This document shows positions 1 to 6,978 of a stretch of DNA of 53,407 nucleotides, one piece after another. The stretch is from Oscillospiraceae bacterium (GTDB lineage Bacteria > Bacillota > Clostridia > Oscillospirales > Acutalibacteraceae), in assembly GCA_031280825.1 (NCBI GenBank), contig JAITGE010000026.1, positions 1-53,407 on the forward strand. Reading direction: 5' to 3'. A program made the position numbers and the translations under genes. The notes under the pieces were generated by a model. The model did not search any database and had not been told where the DNA came from. It saw only the letters and a program-made list of their open reading frames with translations. Positions within the stretch are counted from its first letter, which is position 1, and every line of letters begins with the position of its first letter.

Positions 1-1
1 T

Positions 2-112
2 TGCTATCGCGCGGATATGCGGGAGAAAATCAGAGCGGTCATGCGTTACGCGGGTCCGCGCATGCTCCTGCATCACCCTGTGATGGCAATCCGGCATTTC
101 ATAGCGAAATAA
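2..112 (+). CDS. C-terminal end of an unrecognised protein (partial)
   Basis: Reading frame 2 is open from the left edge and stops at TAA 110-112, giving about 36 residues that end in HHPVMAIRHFIAK. The tail is basic and has a natural protein composition (MREKIRAVMRYAGPRMLL). Its stop lies 2 bases from the stop of the convergent glycosyltransferase gene, which is a typical gene boundary. The start and most of the protein lie outside the window, so I assign no function. The call rests only on the open frame, its composition and the tight convergent junction. Confidence 0.55.
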   Translation, partial: CYRADMREKIRAVMRYAGPRMLLHHPVMAIRHFIAK

Positions 113-114
113 TG

Positions 115-933
115 CTAGAATTTTTCTGCGCTGTCGCGTGATTTTGAGCCGCTTTCCAGTGCGTCCAAATCCGCTTCACGGTATAGATGAATGCCGGGAT
201 AATGCGTATCAATGAACAAGTCAATCCCCAGCGCCGCCGCGCGGACGCAGAACCAGCGATCCTCGCCCCAGAAGCTTACATTTTTGATGCGTGTGAAGCT
301 TGCTCCCTTGCGGATTGCCGCCGCTGAAACAAGCGTACAGGCAGCCAGCCCGCCAACCTCATAAAGCCCCGGCTTTTGCAATTGGGAAAGGAAGGCTTCT
401 TGCATGGTCTCGCGCTGCGTCTTGGATACATTGGTTGGCGCCATTTCGTAGTTGTCAAAGAGCCAGCAATTCGGCATGGGGCGCGTGTTAGGTCGCCAGG
501 CGGCCCAGTTAATTTCGCTCACAATTTCCTTGCCCACGCCCACCAGGTGGTGCAGCAACCCAGGCGCAATCAGGGTGTCGGCGTCAATCAGGAAGAGGTA
601 GTCATAACCACCTTCCTTTGCTTGGTCAATGAGTAGGTTTTTCAGCATCGAAACACGGGCAATGAGGGAATGCGTCCAGTTGTGGCTGAATTCGCTGGTG
701 ACATATTGTTCGTCACGCAACGGGGCGGCGGCGACGGTCACACCTGCCGTTTCGTGCCGAAACGCTTGCAAGAGCGCGGAAGATTCCGGTGTTTGGTTGT
801 CGTCAATAAAGTAAAAATCCAACGCTTCGTGCGTGGTTTCGAGCTTTGCCATGGATTCCAGGAATTTTGCAAGGATGCGCGGCGGTTTACAAACGGAAGA
901 ACCGATCAAAATATGCGGTTTCTGCTGACCCAT
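115..933 (-). CDS. Glycosyltransferase, GT2/Anp1-like (GT-A fold)
   Basis: The product has about 272 residues and is predicted to be a cytoplasmic or membrane-associated nucleotide-sugar glycosyltransferase. It opens with PHILIGSSVCKPPRILAKFL, the first strand of a GT-A fold, followed by FYFIDDN. The metal-binding DxD motif is in YLFLIDADTLI, preceded by the strand YDYLFLID. A late FWGEDRWFC resembles the acidic ED motif near the active site of GT2/GT62-type enzymes. I chose the ATG at 933 because a GGGAGGT ribosome site lies just upstream on the minus strand; an in-frame ATG 11 codons further upstream has no such site. The gene is monocistronic and convergent with the partial gene at the left edge. 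The substrate cannot be read from the sequence. The fold is confident, the acceptor unknown. Confidence 0.78.
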   Translation of the reverse strand: MGQQKPHILIGSSVCKPPRILAKFLESMAKLETTHEALDFYFIDDNQTPESSALLQAFRHETAGVTVAAAPLRDEQYVTSEFSHNWTHSLIARVSMLKNLLIDQAKEGGYDYLFLIDADTLIAPGLLHHLVGVGKEIVSEINWAAWRPNTRPMPNCWLFDNYEMAPTNVSKTQRETMQEAFLSQLQKPGLYEVGGLAACTLVSAAAIRKGASFTRIKNVSFWGEDRWFCVRAAALGIDLFIDTHYPGIHLYREADLDALESGSKSRDSAEKF

Positions 934-1092
934 CAAAAGAACCTCCCACCAGCTATAGTATTGCACACAATTCTATGCCGGGGAAATTGCTTTCATGCGT
1001 TTTTTGTCCTAAACGAAGCGCGGCGCATACACTGGAACAGGACGCGCCACAAGACTGCGTGGCGCCATCCGAACCAAGAAAGGAATTTGCTT

Positions 1093-1461
1093 ATGGCTTC
1101 ATATAACGGCGGCGGCCGGTGGTGCGACAATTGCCGTGCGAAGTGCAAGCGCTGCGGAGGTTCGCATTGCAATCCGACCCCGGATTGCCCGCAATATCCA
1201 AACAACCCTTGCTGCCCGCATTTTCCGGCATATTCTGATTGCCCTACGTACCCACCTTATCCCGCTTGCTTGGCGTATCCGCCCTATTTTCCTTATCCTC
1301 CTTGCTGCCTGATCTATCCGCCGTGCCCGCAGATGCCTTTTCCATGCAACCCGCCGCGTTGGATATGCCCGCCATTTTCTCCGTTGTTCGGCGGTGCAAA
1401 CGCAGGCTCGCTTTATGCCAAATATGGAATTGCGGGCGATGGCGCGGCAGAGGCATCTTAG
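1093..1461 (+). CDS. Cys/Pro/Tyr-rich small protein, possible spore-coat or surface-matrix component
   Basis: The product has 122 residues and is very unusual in composition. The N-terminus carries CDNCRAKCKRCGG, a pair of CxxC-type motifs. The middle is an irregular repeat of Pro, Tyr and Cys (such as CPTYPPYPACLAYPPYFPY and CCLIYPPCPQMPFPC). There is no signal peptide and no membrane segment. ATG 1093 is preceded by an AAAGGA-type ribosome site. The composition would suit a cross-linked, disulphide- and tyrosine-rich structural protein such as those of spore coats, but I recognise no family and this is inference. A CATACACT sequence at 1026-1033 resembles the -10 element of sporulation sigma-E promoters, although no convincing -35 accompanies it. 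A bidirectional terminator follows immediately. The other reading frames here lack ribosome sites. Confidence 0.55.
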   Translation: MASYNGGGRWCDNCRAKCKRCGGSHCNPTPDCPQYPNNPCCPHFPAYSDCPTYPPYPACLAYPPYFPYPPCCLIYPPCPQMPFPCNPPRWICPPFSPLFGGANAGSLYAKYGIAGDGAAEAS

Positions 1462-1472
1462 CGGATATAAAT

Positions 1473-1500
1473 AAAGCCGCCCGTTAACAGAGGCGGCTTT
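1473..1500. terminator. Bidirectional intrinsic terminator
   Basis: A perfect 9-bp inverted repeat (AAAGCCGCC at 1473-1481, GGCGGCTTT at 1492-1500) with a 10-base loop lies between the Cys-rich gene on the plus strand and the convergent lipoprotein gene on the minus strand. The A and T flanks give short U tracts in both directions, so it can serve both genes. Confidence 0.8.
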
Positions 1501-1507
1501 CCGGTTT

Positions 1508-2005
1508 CTATTGATTTGCTTCCATTTCGACCCAAGCCGCAAGCACGGCGCCGCTGCTTTTCTGCAAGATGATGTAGCACGTGCCGGTTTCGATCAGCGG
1601 CTGCTTCCAGGTTTCGCCGACGACCAGCAGGGCGTCGCCCGCTTCGTCCGCATATACCTTGCGGTTGCTGGCGGACATATGCCCTCGCAGCGAAGGATTG
1701 GTCACAATGCGTTCCCAGAGCTTTCCCGCATTTTCAAAAAGATACTGCGGGTCGCTGTATGCCGTATCCAACGGCGCTGCAAAAAAGAAATCCTTTGCGG
1801 CGGCGATTTGATTTCGATATTCGGTCACCGAAAATGAACCGATCTTTACCGCAGGGAATGAGGGCAGGCTTGGGAAGGAGTATGTCGTTTGCGGATCAGT
1901 GGTGGTTGCTTCTTCTTCCCTTTTCTCACAGGCGCTCAGCAGTGAAACTGCAAGGCAAAGAGCCGCGGCTGCAAGCAGGGAACGCTGCACGGTTTTACGC
2001 ATCAT
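1508..2005 (-). CDS. Predicted secreted lipoprotein
   Basis: The product has about 165 residues. The N-terminus is a lipoprotein signal: basic residues (MRKTVQR), a hydrophobic core, and the lipobox LLSAC ending in the Cys that would be lipidated. A short acidic, Thr-rich linker follows (EKREEEATTTD). The mature part has no recognised family; it contains aromatic-rich segments (KDFFFAAP, YSDPQYLFENAG) and ends in alternating hydrophobic strands (TCYIILQKSSGAVLAAWVEM). I chose the third of four closely spaced Met codons because it sits at the best distance from the GAAAGG ribosome site. It is the last gene of a three-gene minus-strand operon behind a polytopic membrane protein, 15 bases away, and before a shared terminator. 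The role is unknown. Confidence 0.7.
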   Translation of the reverse strand: MMRKTVQRSLLAAAALCLAVSLLSACEKREEEATTTDPQTTYSFPSLPSFPAVKIGSFSVTEYRNQIAAAKDFFFAAPLDTAYSDPQYLFENAGKLWERIVTNPSLRGHMSASNRKVYADEAGDALLVVGETWKQPLIETGTCYIILQKSSGAVLAAWVEMEANQ

Positions 2006-2020
2006 TGGCATCCTTTCGGG

Positions 2021-2926
2021 TTAAACGCGCGATTTCATCACTTCAGGGTCAATTGCGTCGGCGGGTTCAGCGGTTGGATCGGGGTCGGCAAAAGCGACAT
2101 TGGGGTTTCGCGCTCCCTTGTGGTGGTAAGGGAACAGCCGCAGCCCTATGGCAAAAACAGCGGCGCCGACGGCATTCAGAACCATATCCGCCATGGTGTC
2201 CATCAGCGGATAACGCTGCCGGTAGTCTGAAAGTGGGTTGGCGGGCGAACCGCCGCCCGGATTGAAGAAGGGGCGCACTTGGTTTGCCTCTTCCGCCATG
2301 CGGTAGCTCCAATGCTGGGTATCGCCCATGCCCGGTGAAAGCTGATCAAAGGTGAACTCAAAAAGCTCCCAACAGCTGCCGACAATAAAACTCATGCCTA
2401 CGGAGGCGATCAGCAGAATGTTCATGGGGCATTGGCTTTTGTGCTTGCGCTGCAGGGCAACGCAGATCTCATACCCAAGCATCACTGCAAGCGCGCCCCC
2501 CAGGCAGTGAATAACATCGTCCCACCACCAGATGGTGTAATAAAAATTCACAAACGCACCGCAAAAGCCTGTGGCGACAGCGAAGGGGATAATCAAATTC
2601 TGCGTATAAGAGGAAGCCTGCCGAAACAGGCTGTTTTTCGGGAACCAGCACTGAATAATTTCCCACAAAAAACAAAGGGGCAGATAGATACACATCATCA
2701 GCAGAAGCTTGTTTGGCTGCACCTGCGTCATAACACGCGGGTCGCTAAGCAGCGTAGAAAAGCGCGGCAGGCGATCCAATGGGACGACCGTCCAGACGGA
2801 GGTGCAAATAAGCCCGTAAATAAAACAGATGCGTCCCATCCACCAAAAAACGAATTGCCAAGGCTTTGCGCCGGCGCGGATGCGTTGACGGTAGCTCATT
2901 TCAAGCTTGACTTCGGTTTGTGCCAT
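2021..2926 (-). CDS. Polytopic membrane protein, DUF2238/YjdF-like
   Basis: The product has 301 residues. After a basic N-terminal stretch there are about six to seven hydrophobic segments. Conserved-looking membrane motifs are WWWDDVIHCLGG, GSCWELFEF and DTMADMVLNAVGA. The pattern D-D-x-x-H, W-E-x-x-E and D-T-x-x-D resembles the YjdF/DUF2238 family of small inner-membrane proteins; this assignment is from memory of the pattern and is only moderately sure. No enzymatic activity is established for that family. The ATG is preceded by GGAGGAC and starts 2 bases after the stop of the upstream gene, so translation is probably coupled. The C-terminal tail of about 40 residues is hydrophilic and Asp/Glu/Pro-rich. 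Confidence 0.65.
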   Translation of the reverse strand: MAQTEVKLEMSYRQRIRAGAKPWQFVFWWMGRICFIYGLICTSVWTVVPLDRLPRFSTLLSDPRVMTQVQPNKLLLMMCIYLPLCFLWEIIQCWFPKNSLFRQASSYTQNLIIPFAVATGFCGAFVNFYYTIWWWDDVIHCLGGALAVMLGYEICVALQRKHKSQCPMNILLIASVGMSFIVGSCWELFEFTFDQLSPGMGDTQHWSYRMAEEANQVRPFFNPGGGSPANPLSDYRQRYPLMDTMADMVLNAVGAAVFAIGLRLFPYHHKGARNPNVAFADPDPTAEPADAIDPEVMKSRV

Positions 2927-2928
2927 AC

Positions 2929-3861
2929 TTAGGTGTCCTCCGTCGTTTCGTGTTGTTCTGCCTCGGGGTTTTCTTCCAGATCCTTGAGTGCCTTCATGTC
3001 CTGCTCGTAGCTTGCGATGGGAGGCTCCGTCGCTTCAGGCACGGCTTCGTCTTTTGCCGGTTGCGGGATTTTACGCAAAGCCAAGCCCTCCTGCCCCGGG
3101 ATATCCGGCGGCGCGGGCATCGCCCAGGGGTTTTTGCTGATCGCCTGCGTTTTGCGCAAGGGTTCGTGTTCGGCTTCGGGCGTGACCTCGGGTGCAGACG
3201 GCGATTCGGGCTCGGAGGGGCTTTCAGGCTCTGCAGACGCGAAGGATACGGACGACTCTTCACCGACGTCGTCTTCCTCCTTCGGTCTGCGCCGTGCCAA
3301 CAAAATGACCAGACCAAGCCCGGCGATCAGAGCGGCGACCGAGCCAACGGTTACGGCGCGGCGCAGCGAATCACGGTTGGTATCGCCATACGTCGCCGGT
3401 TCGTCTTCATCTGCGCCGGCGGTCAGGCTCGTGCGCGTCACGCCGTCTGGCTCGGTGTAATACACGTTGAAATCCGGCACATCGCGATGCGGCACAGATT
3501 CGTTTGTATAAATTGCCGGGCGGTTGGAGGAAACGCTTTCCTTTGTCGTGGCGGAGGTCGTTTCGCTCACCATTGTTGTTGTCGTTGTCGTTGTGGTTGT
3601 TGTGCTTGGCGGGTCGGTGAGCAGCGTTATCTCCGGCGGGAACGTGTTGCCGAATTCGTCCGTTTCTGGCTCGGTGGGCAGGGTTGGCAACGCTGGCACG
3701 CTTTCGCTTGAAGTTTCCGGCGGCGTGCTTTGCGTCGTTCCGCTGCTGTTATCCGCCGCGCTTGCGCTTGTTGGCGCGGCGAGAGCGGGATGTGCCGCCG
3801 CAACGATTGTCGCCATGACCAGCAACGCAAAGCCTACGCGTAGCAGATGTTTTTGCCGCAT
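2929..3861 (-). CDS. Single-pass surface protein with Thr-rich stalk
   Basis: The product has about 310 residues and is modular. It has an N-terminal signal peptide (MRQKHLLRVGF plus a hydrophobic core and the cleavage-like site PALA-AP). A Ser/Thr/Pro/Glu-rich extracellular region follows and includes a run of ten threonines. A short folded-looking segment contains FNVYYTEPDGV. Then come one transmembrane helix (VAALIAGLGLVILLARRRPK) and an acidic, Pro/Glu-rich cytoplasmic tail. The layout suggests an extracellular stalk with a cytoplasmic tail; no known family is recognised. I chose the ATG at 3861 because GGAGGAGG lies 7 bases upstream, and the promoter at 3892-3920 would leave almost no leader for the alternative upstream start. 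It is the first gene of a three-gene operon with the polytopic protein and the lipoprotein. Confidence 0.65.
   Translation of the reverse strand: MRQKHLLRVGFALLVMATIVAAAHPALAAPTSASAADNSSGTTQSTPPETSSESVPALPTLPTEPETDEFGNTFPPEITLLTDPPSTTTTTTTTTTMVSETTSATTKESVSSNRPAIYTNESVPHRDVPDFNVYYTEPDGVTRTSLTAGADEDEPATYGDTNRDSLRRAVTVGSVAALIAGLGLVILLARRRPKEEDDVGEESSVSFASAEPESPSEPESPSAPEVTPEAEHEPLRKTQAISKNPWAMPAPPDIPGQEGLALRKIPQPAKDEAVPEATEPPIASYEQDMKALKDLEENPEAEQHETTEDT
3572..3604 (-). repeat. Triplet repeat encoding poly-threonine
   Basis: An imperfect GTT/GTC/GTG trinucleotide tract on the plus strand reads as AC-type codons on the minus strand and encodes ten consecutive threonines. Because the unit is a codon, slippage would change stalk length without breaking the frame. 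Confidence 0.7.
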
Positions 3862-3891
3862 TCTGCCCACCTCCTCCATTTCTCCTTCGAC

Positions 3892-3920
3892 AGTATAGCA
3901 GAAATGCACGGGATATTCAA
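3892..3920 (-). promoter_or_regulatory. Sigma-A promoter of the stalk protein operon
   Basis: On the minus strand TTGAAT (3920-3915) and TATACT (3897-3892) are separated by 17 bp. The predicted start of transcription lies near 3885, just upstream of the GGAGGAGG ribosome site of the gene starting at 3861. Confidence 0.75.
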
Positions 3921-3957
3921 CTGCTATTTTTGGAAAAGGAATGAAAGCGGTGCTTGC

Positions 3958-6900
3958 TTATTGAATTGGCGCGATGCGAAAGGAAAACTCCAGCGCTTCG
4001 CGGCAACGGATTCGGTAGGCATCCAGGGTTTCCGGACCGCAGCTCGCGGTGCCCGTGCCACGTACGAAGCCGTCGATGCATAGGTATGTCGTGCCATCGT
4101 CCTTCAGATCCTCTTGGTGCTTGGCCGCCGCGAGATTGGCGGGGCTGTAATTGTGTGCGGTGAAAGCGAATTTGGTGGGCGCGTTGCAAAAACGCAAGCC
4201 GCCGCCGTCTTTGCTCGTGATGTTCAGCCAGCGGCAGGCGCAGCGTGTGCCGTTTTCCTGCGGCTTGATGTAAGGCTCATGCGTGCCCTGCACGGTGGTT
4301 GCGTGGATGCCCGTGTGGGTGTGCGCCCGGAGATCCGGCAGGTTTTCTTCGCTCCCCAACCCAAAATATTGCAGATTCTCCAGATCTCTTTCAAGCGGCA
4401 GCGTCAGCCCAAAGCGCGGGATTTCGCCGGAGCCGAAGGCGTCGGTGGGTTCGAGCCTTGCCGTGATTTCCGCTGCGCCGCCCGCGATGATTTTCGTTTG
4501 TACGGTTGCGGTGAAATAGGCTTGATCCATGCCGCAAACGGAATACACGGCGGTGACGCAAACGCCGTCGTCACATTCCTCGGCCTGCAGACCTTCGTGG
4601 CGCAGTGATGGCTCAAGCAGCCCAAGCTTTTCCAACGATTTTTTCACAGGTCCGTCGTTATCCAAAAAAGCGCGCGTGATATTCGGCTGCAAGGCGCGCC
4701 CGGTTAGCAGCTGGCGTCCGCTAACGGTGAAATAACGCAGCGCGCCGGTCTTGCGCTGGAAGGAATACACAACCTCACCCGCTTCAACCACCACGGTGCT
4801 TTTTTCGCGGTGCAGCACGGGCGTGGCGCCCTTGACAGGGGCTTCCGGCAAGAAGCACTCCTGCAGTGCCAGTTCTTCGTCCGCAATTTCGCGACCTTCT
4901 GCATCCAAATACAAAAAGCGGATGTGATATTCGTTTTTTGCTGAAAATTTTGGAAGCTCCAAGGCGGCTTCCACGCTTTTCATGGCGGGGACAGCCAGCG
5001 CTTGGCTGCCTTCGGCGGCAATTTCGCCGTTTTTGCGCAGTTGCCAGGCGAGAACACAGCTTTCGTCGGCAAAGCGGTTTGTGTTGGTGAAGGCGAATTT
5101 ATTTTTGCTCAGTGCGCGCGCACGCAGAGGACGATAGACGTTCTTCATTGCAAGCGCACCCGTATGCGGCTTCCGGTCGGGGTAAAACAGCCCGTCGGCG
5201 CAGAAGTTGCTGTCGTGGATGCGCTCGCCGTGGTCACCGCCATAGGTCCAGCGGATTTTTGCGTTTTCACCGTGATCCACCGCGTGATCCGCCCATTCCC
5301 ACACGCAGCCGCCCATCAGGTTGTCATAGCGATAGAACAGCTCCCAGTATTCCTCCAGCCCGCCGGGGCCAAACCCCATAGCGTGGACGTATTCGCATAA
5401 AAAATATGGTTTGCCTTTATAGTATTCCTCCGCTTCGCGTTTGCCGATGGCTTTCACCTTGTTTGGGTGGGTATACATGCCGGTGTTGACGTCGTAGTAA
5501 TGCCCGGGATGCTTCCATGCGCCGCCCTCATAATGCACGGGGATTTCCGGATGAACGGCGTGCAGAAAGGCATAGCAGGCATCCTGGCAATGCACTCCGC
5601 CGGATTCGTTGCCTAAGCTCCACATGGTGACGCAGGCATGGTTGCGGTCGCGAAAGAGCATCCGTTTTACGCGATCCAAGTAGCGCGGAATCCATTTTTT
5701 GTCATTGGAAATGAGATCAATGTCATCATGGGTTGCACACGCGCCGTGGGTTTCAATGTCGGCTTCATCCACGACATAAAAGCCCAATTCATCCGCAAGC
5801 ATCAGCAGATGCGGATCGGGCGGGTAGTGCGAGGTACGAATGGCGTTGACGTTATATTCCTTCATTAAACGCAGATCGCGCTCGTAATCCTCATAGCGCA
5901 TGCAGTACCCCTTCAGGGGGTCGGTATCGTGGTGATTTACGCCCTTGAATTTGATGCCCTGCCCATTGAAAGTGAACACCTCGCCTTTGATATCCACGCG
6001 CTTAAAGCCCAATGGAACGCGGACAACCTGCGAAATACCGCTGTTGTTCTTCAAACGGAGCCAAGCCGTATAGAGAAAGGGCGTTTCAGCGTTCCATTCC
6101 TGCACCCGGAGCTTGTCAAGCGTTATGCTCATGCGCTCCTTTGCCGGGAGGCTGGCGTTCTGATCCAACCCGTCGATGCCGAACTCCAAGCTCCAGCCGC
6201 TTGTTTCGCCCAGGATTTCGGCGGCGATATTGAGCCGATATTCGCCGTCGCCCAGATATGTGGGGCGCAAAAAGAAATCGTTGATGTAGGTTTTTGGCAG
6301 ATCGTAGAGCAGTACGTCGCGGAAAATCCCGTTCTCGCGAAACATATCCTGGCATTCCAAAAACGTAGCGGTGCTCCATTTGTATACCACGGCAACCACT
6401 TCGTTATCGCCCGCGTGCGCCACAGCGCTCAGGTCAAATTCAGCAGTGTTATGCGCCCCTTCGCTATAGCCGATATGGTAGCCGTTGCAATAAAGATCCA
6501 CGCAAGCGCAAGCGCCCAAGAAGGCGATAATAATGCTGCGCTCTTTATTGCGCTCCGGCAAGGTGAAGCTCTTGCAATAAAGCCCGGCAGGGACGACCTC
6601 CGGCAGTGCCGGCGGCACATCCTCAAACTCGAAGCGGCTGTTGAGGTAAACCGGCGGCTCATATGCTTTGGCGATCCCTTCGGCGGGGCGCTGCCAGGTG
6701 TGCGGCACCTGCACCGAATGGAATTTGAAGCTGTCGGTATCCAATTCCTTCGGCAAATCAGCGGAATCCGCGAAATAACGGAACCGCCATTGCCCTGAAA
6801 GCACCTGCACCAAATCCGAGTGGTAGCGTTCTGCCCGCGCCGGGGTATTGCGCAGGGCATCTTCCCGACCGTAGGGTATGAAATAAGCTCTTGGACCCCG

Positions 6901-6960
6901 TTTGTTGTGTTCATACAGCGCAAAATCGCGGTAGGTACTGCGTTGGATGCGGTATTTCAT
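3958..6960 (-). CDS. lacZ: Beta-galactosidase, GH2 family (LacZ type)
   Basis: The product has 1000 residues, the usual length for LacZ-type GH2 enzymes, and should hydrolyse terminal beta-galactosides such as lactose in the cytoplasm; there is no signal peptide. It starts with the jelly-roll sugar-binding domain (LSGQWRFRYF, VQVPHTWQ). An immunoglobulin-like domain, the TIM barrel and a C-terminal beta-sandwich follow. The acid/base glutamate is in SLGNESGG (about E452), and the nucleophile glutamate in FLCEYVHAMG (about E523). RTSHYPPDP and VVDEADIETHG are further family signatures. The start is fixed by AAAAAGGAG upstream of the ATG. The gene begins 18 bases after the helicase stop, so it is co-transcribed with pfkA and pcrA, linking sugar entry to glycolysis. 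Exact substrate preference is not provable from sequence. Confidence 0.93.
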   Translation of the reverse strand: MKYRIQRSTYRDFALYEHNKRGPRAYFIPYGREDALRNTPARAERYHSDLVQVLSGQWRFRYFADSADLPKELDTDSFKFHSVQVPHTWQRPAEGIAKAYEPPVYLNSRFEFEDVPPALPEVVPAGLYCKSFTLPERNKERSIIIAFLGACACVDLYCNGYHIGYSEGAHNTAEFDLSAVAHAGDNEVVAVVYKWSTATFLECQDMFRENGIFRDVLLYDLPKTYINDFFLRPTYLGDGEYRLNIAAEILGETSGWSLEFGIDGLDQNASLPAKERMSITLDKLRVQEWNAETPFLYTAWLRLKNNSGISQVVRVPLGFKRVDIKGEVFTFNGQGIKFKGVNHHDTDPLKGYCMRYEDYERDLRLMKEYNVNAIRTSHYPPDPHLLMLADELGFYVVDEADIETHGACATHDDIDLISNDKKWIPRYLDRVKRMLFRDRNHACVTMWSLGNESGGVHCQDACYAFLHAVHPEIPVHYEGGAWKHPGHYYDVNTGMYTHPNKVKAIGKREAEEYYKGKPYFLCEYVHAMGFGPGGLEEYWELFYRYDNLMGGCVWEWADHAVDHGENAKIRWTYGGDHGERIHDSNFCADGLFYPDRKPHTGALAMKNVYRPLRARALSKNKFAFTNTNRFADESCVLAWQLRKNGEIAAEGSQALAVPAMKSVEAALELPKFSAKNEYHIRFLYLDAEGREIADEELALQECFLPEAPVKGATPVLHREKSTVVVEAGEVVYSFQRKTGALRYFTVSGRQLLTGRALQPNITRAFLDNDGPVKKSLEKLGLLEPSLRHEGLQAEECDDGVCVTAVYSVCGMDQAYFTATVQTKIIAGGAAEITARLEPTDAFGSGEIPRFGLTLPLERDLENLQYFGLGSEENLPDLRAHTHTGIHATTVQGTHEPYIKPQENGTRCACRWLNITSKDGGGLRFCNAPTKFAFTAHNYSPANLAAAKHQEDLKDDGTTYLCIDGFVRGTGTASCGPETLDAYRIRCREALEFSFRIAPIQ

Positions 6961-6978
6961 GGGCGATTCTCCTTTTTC

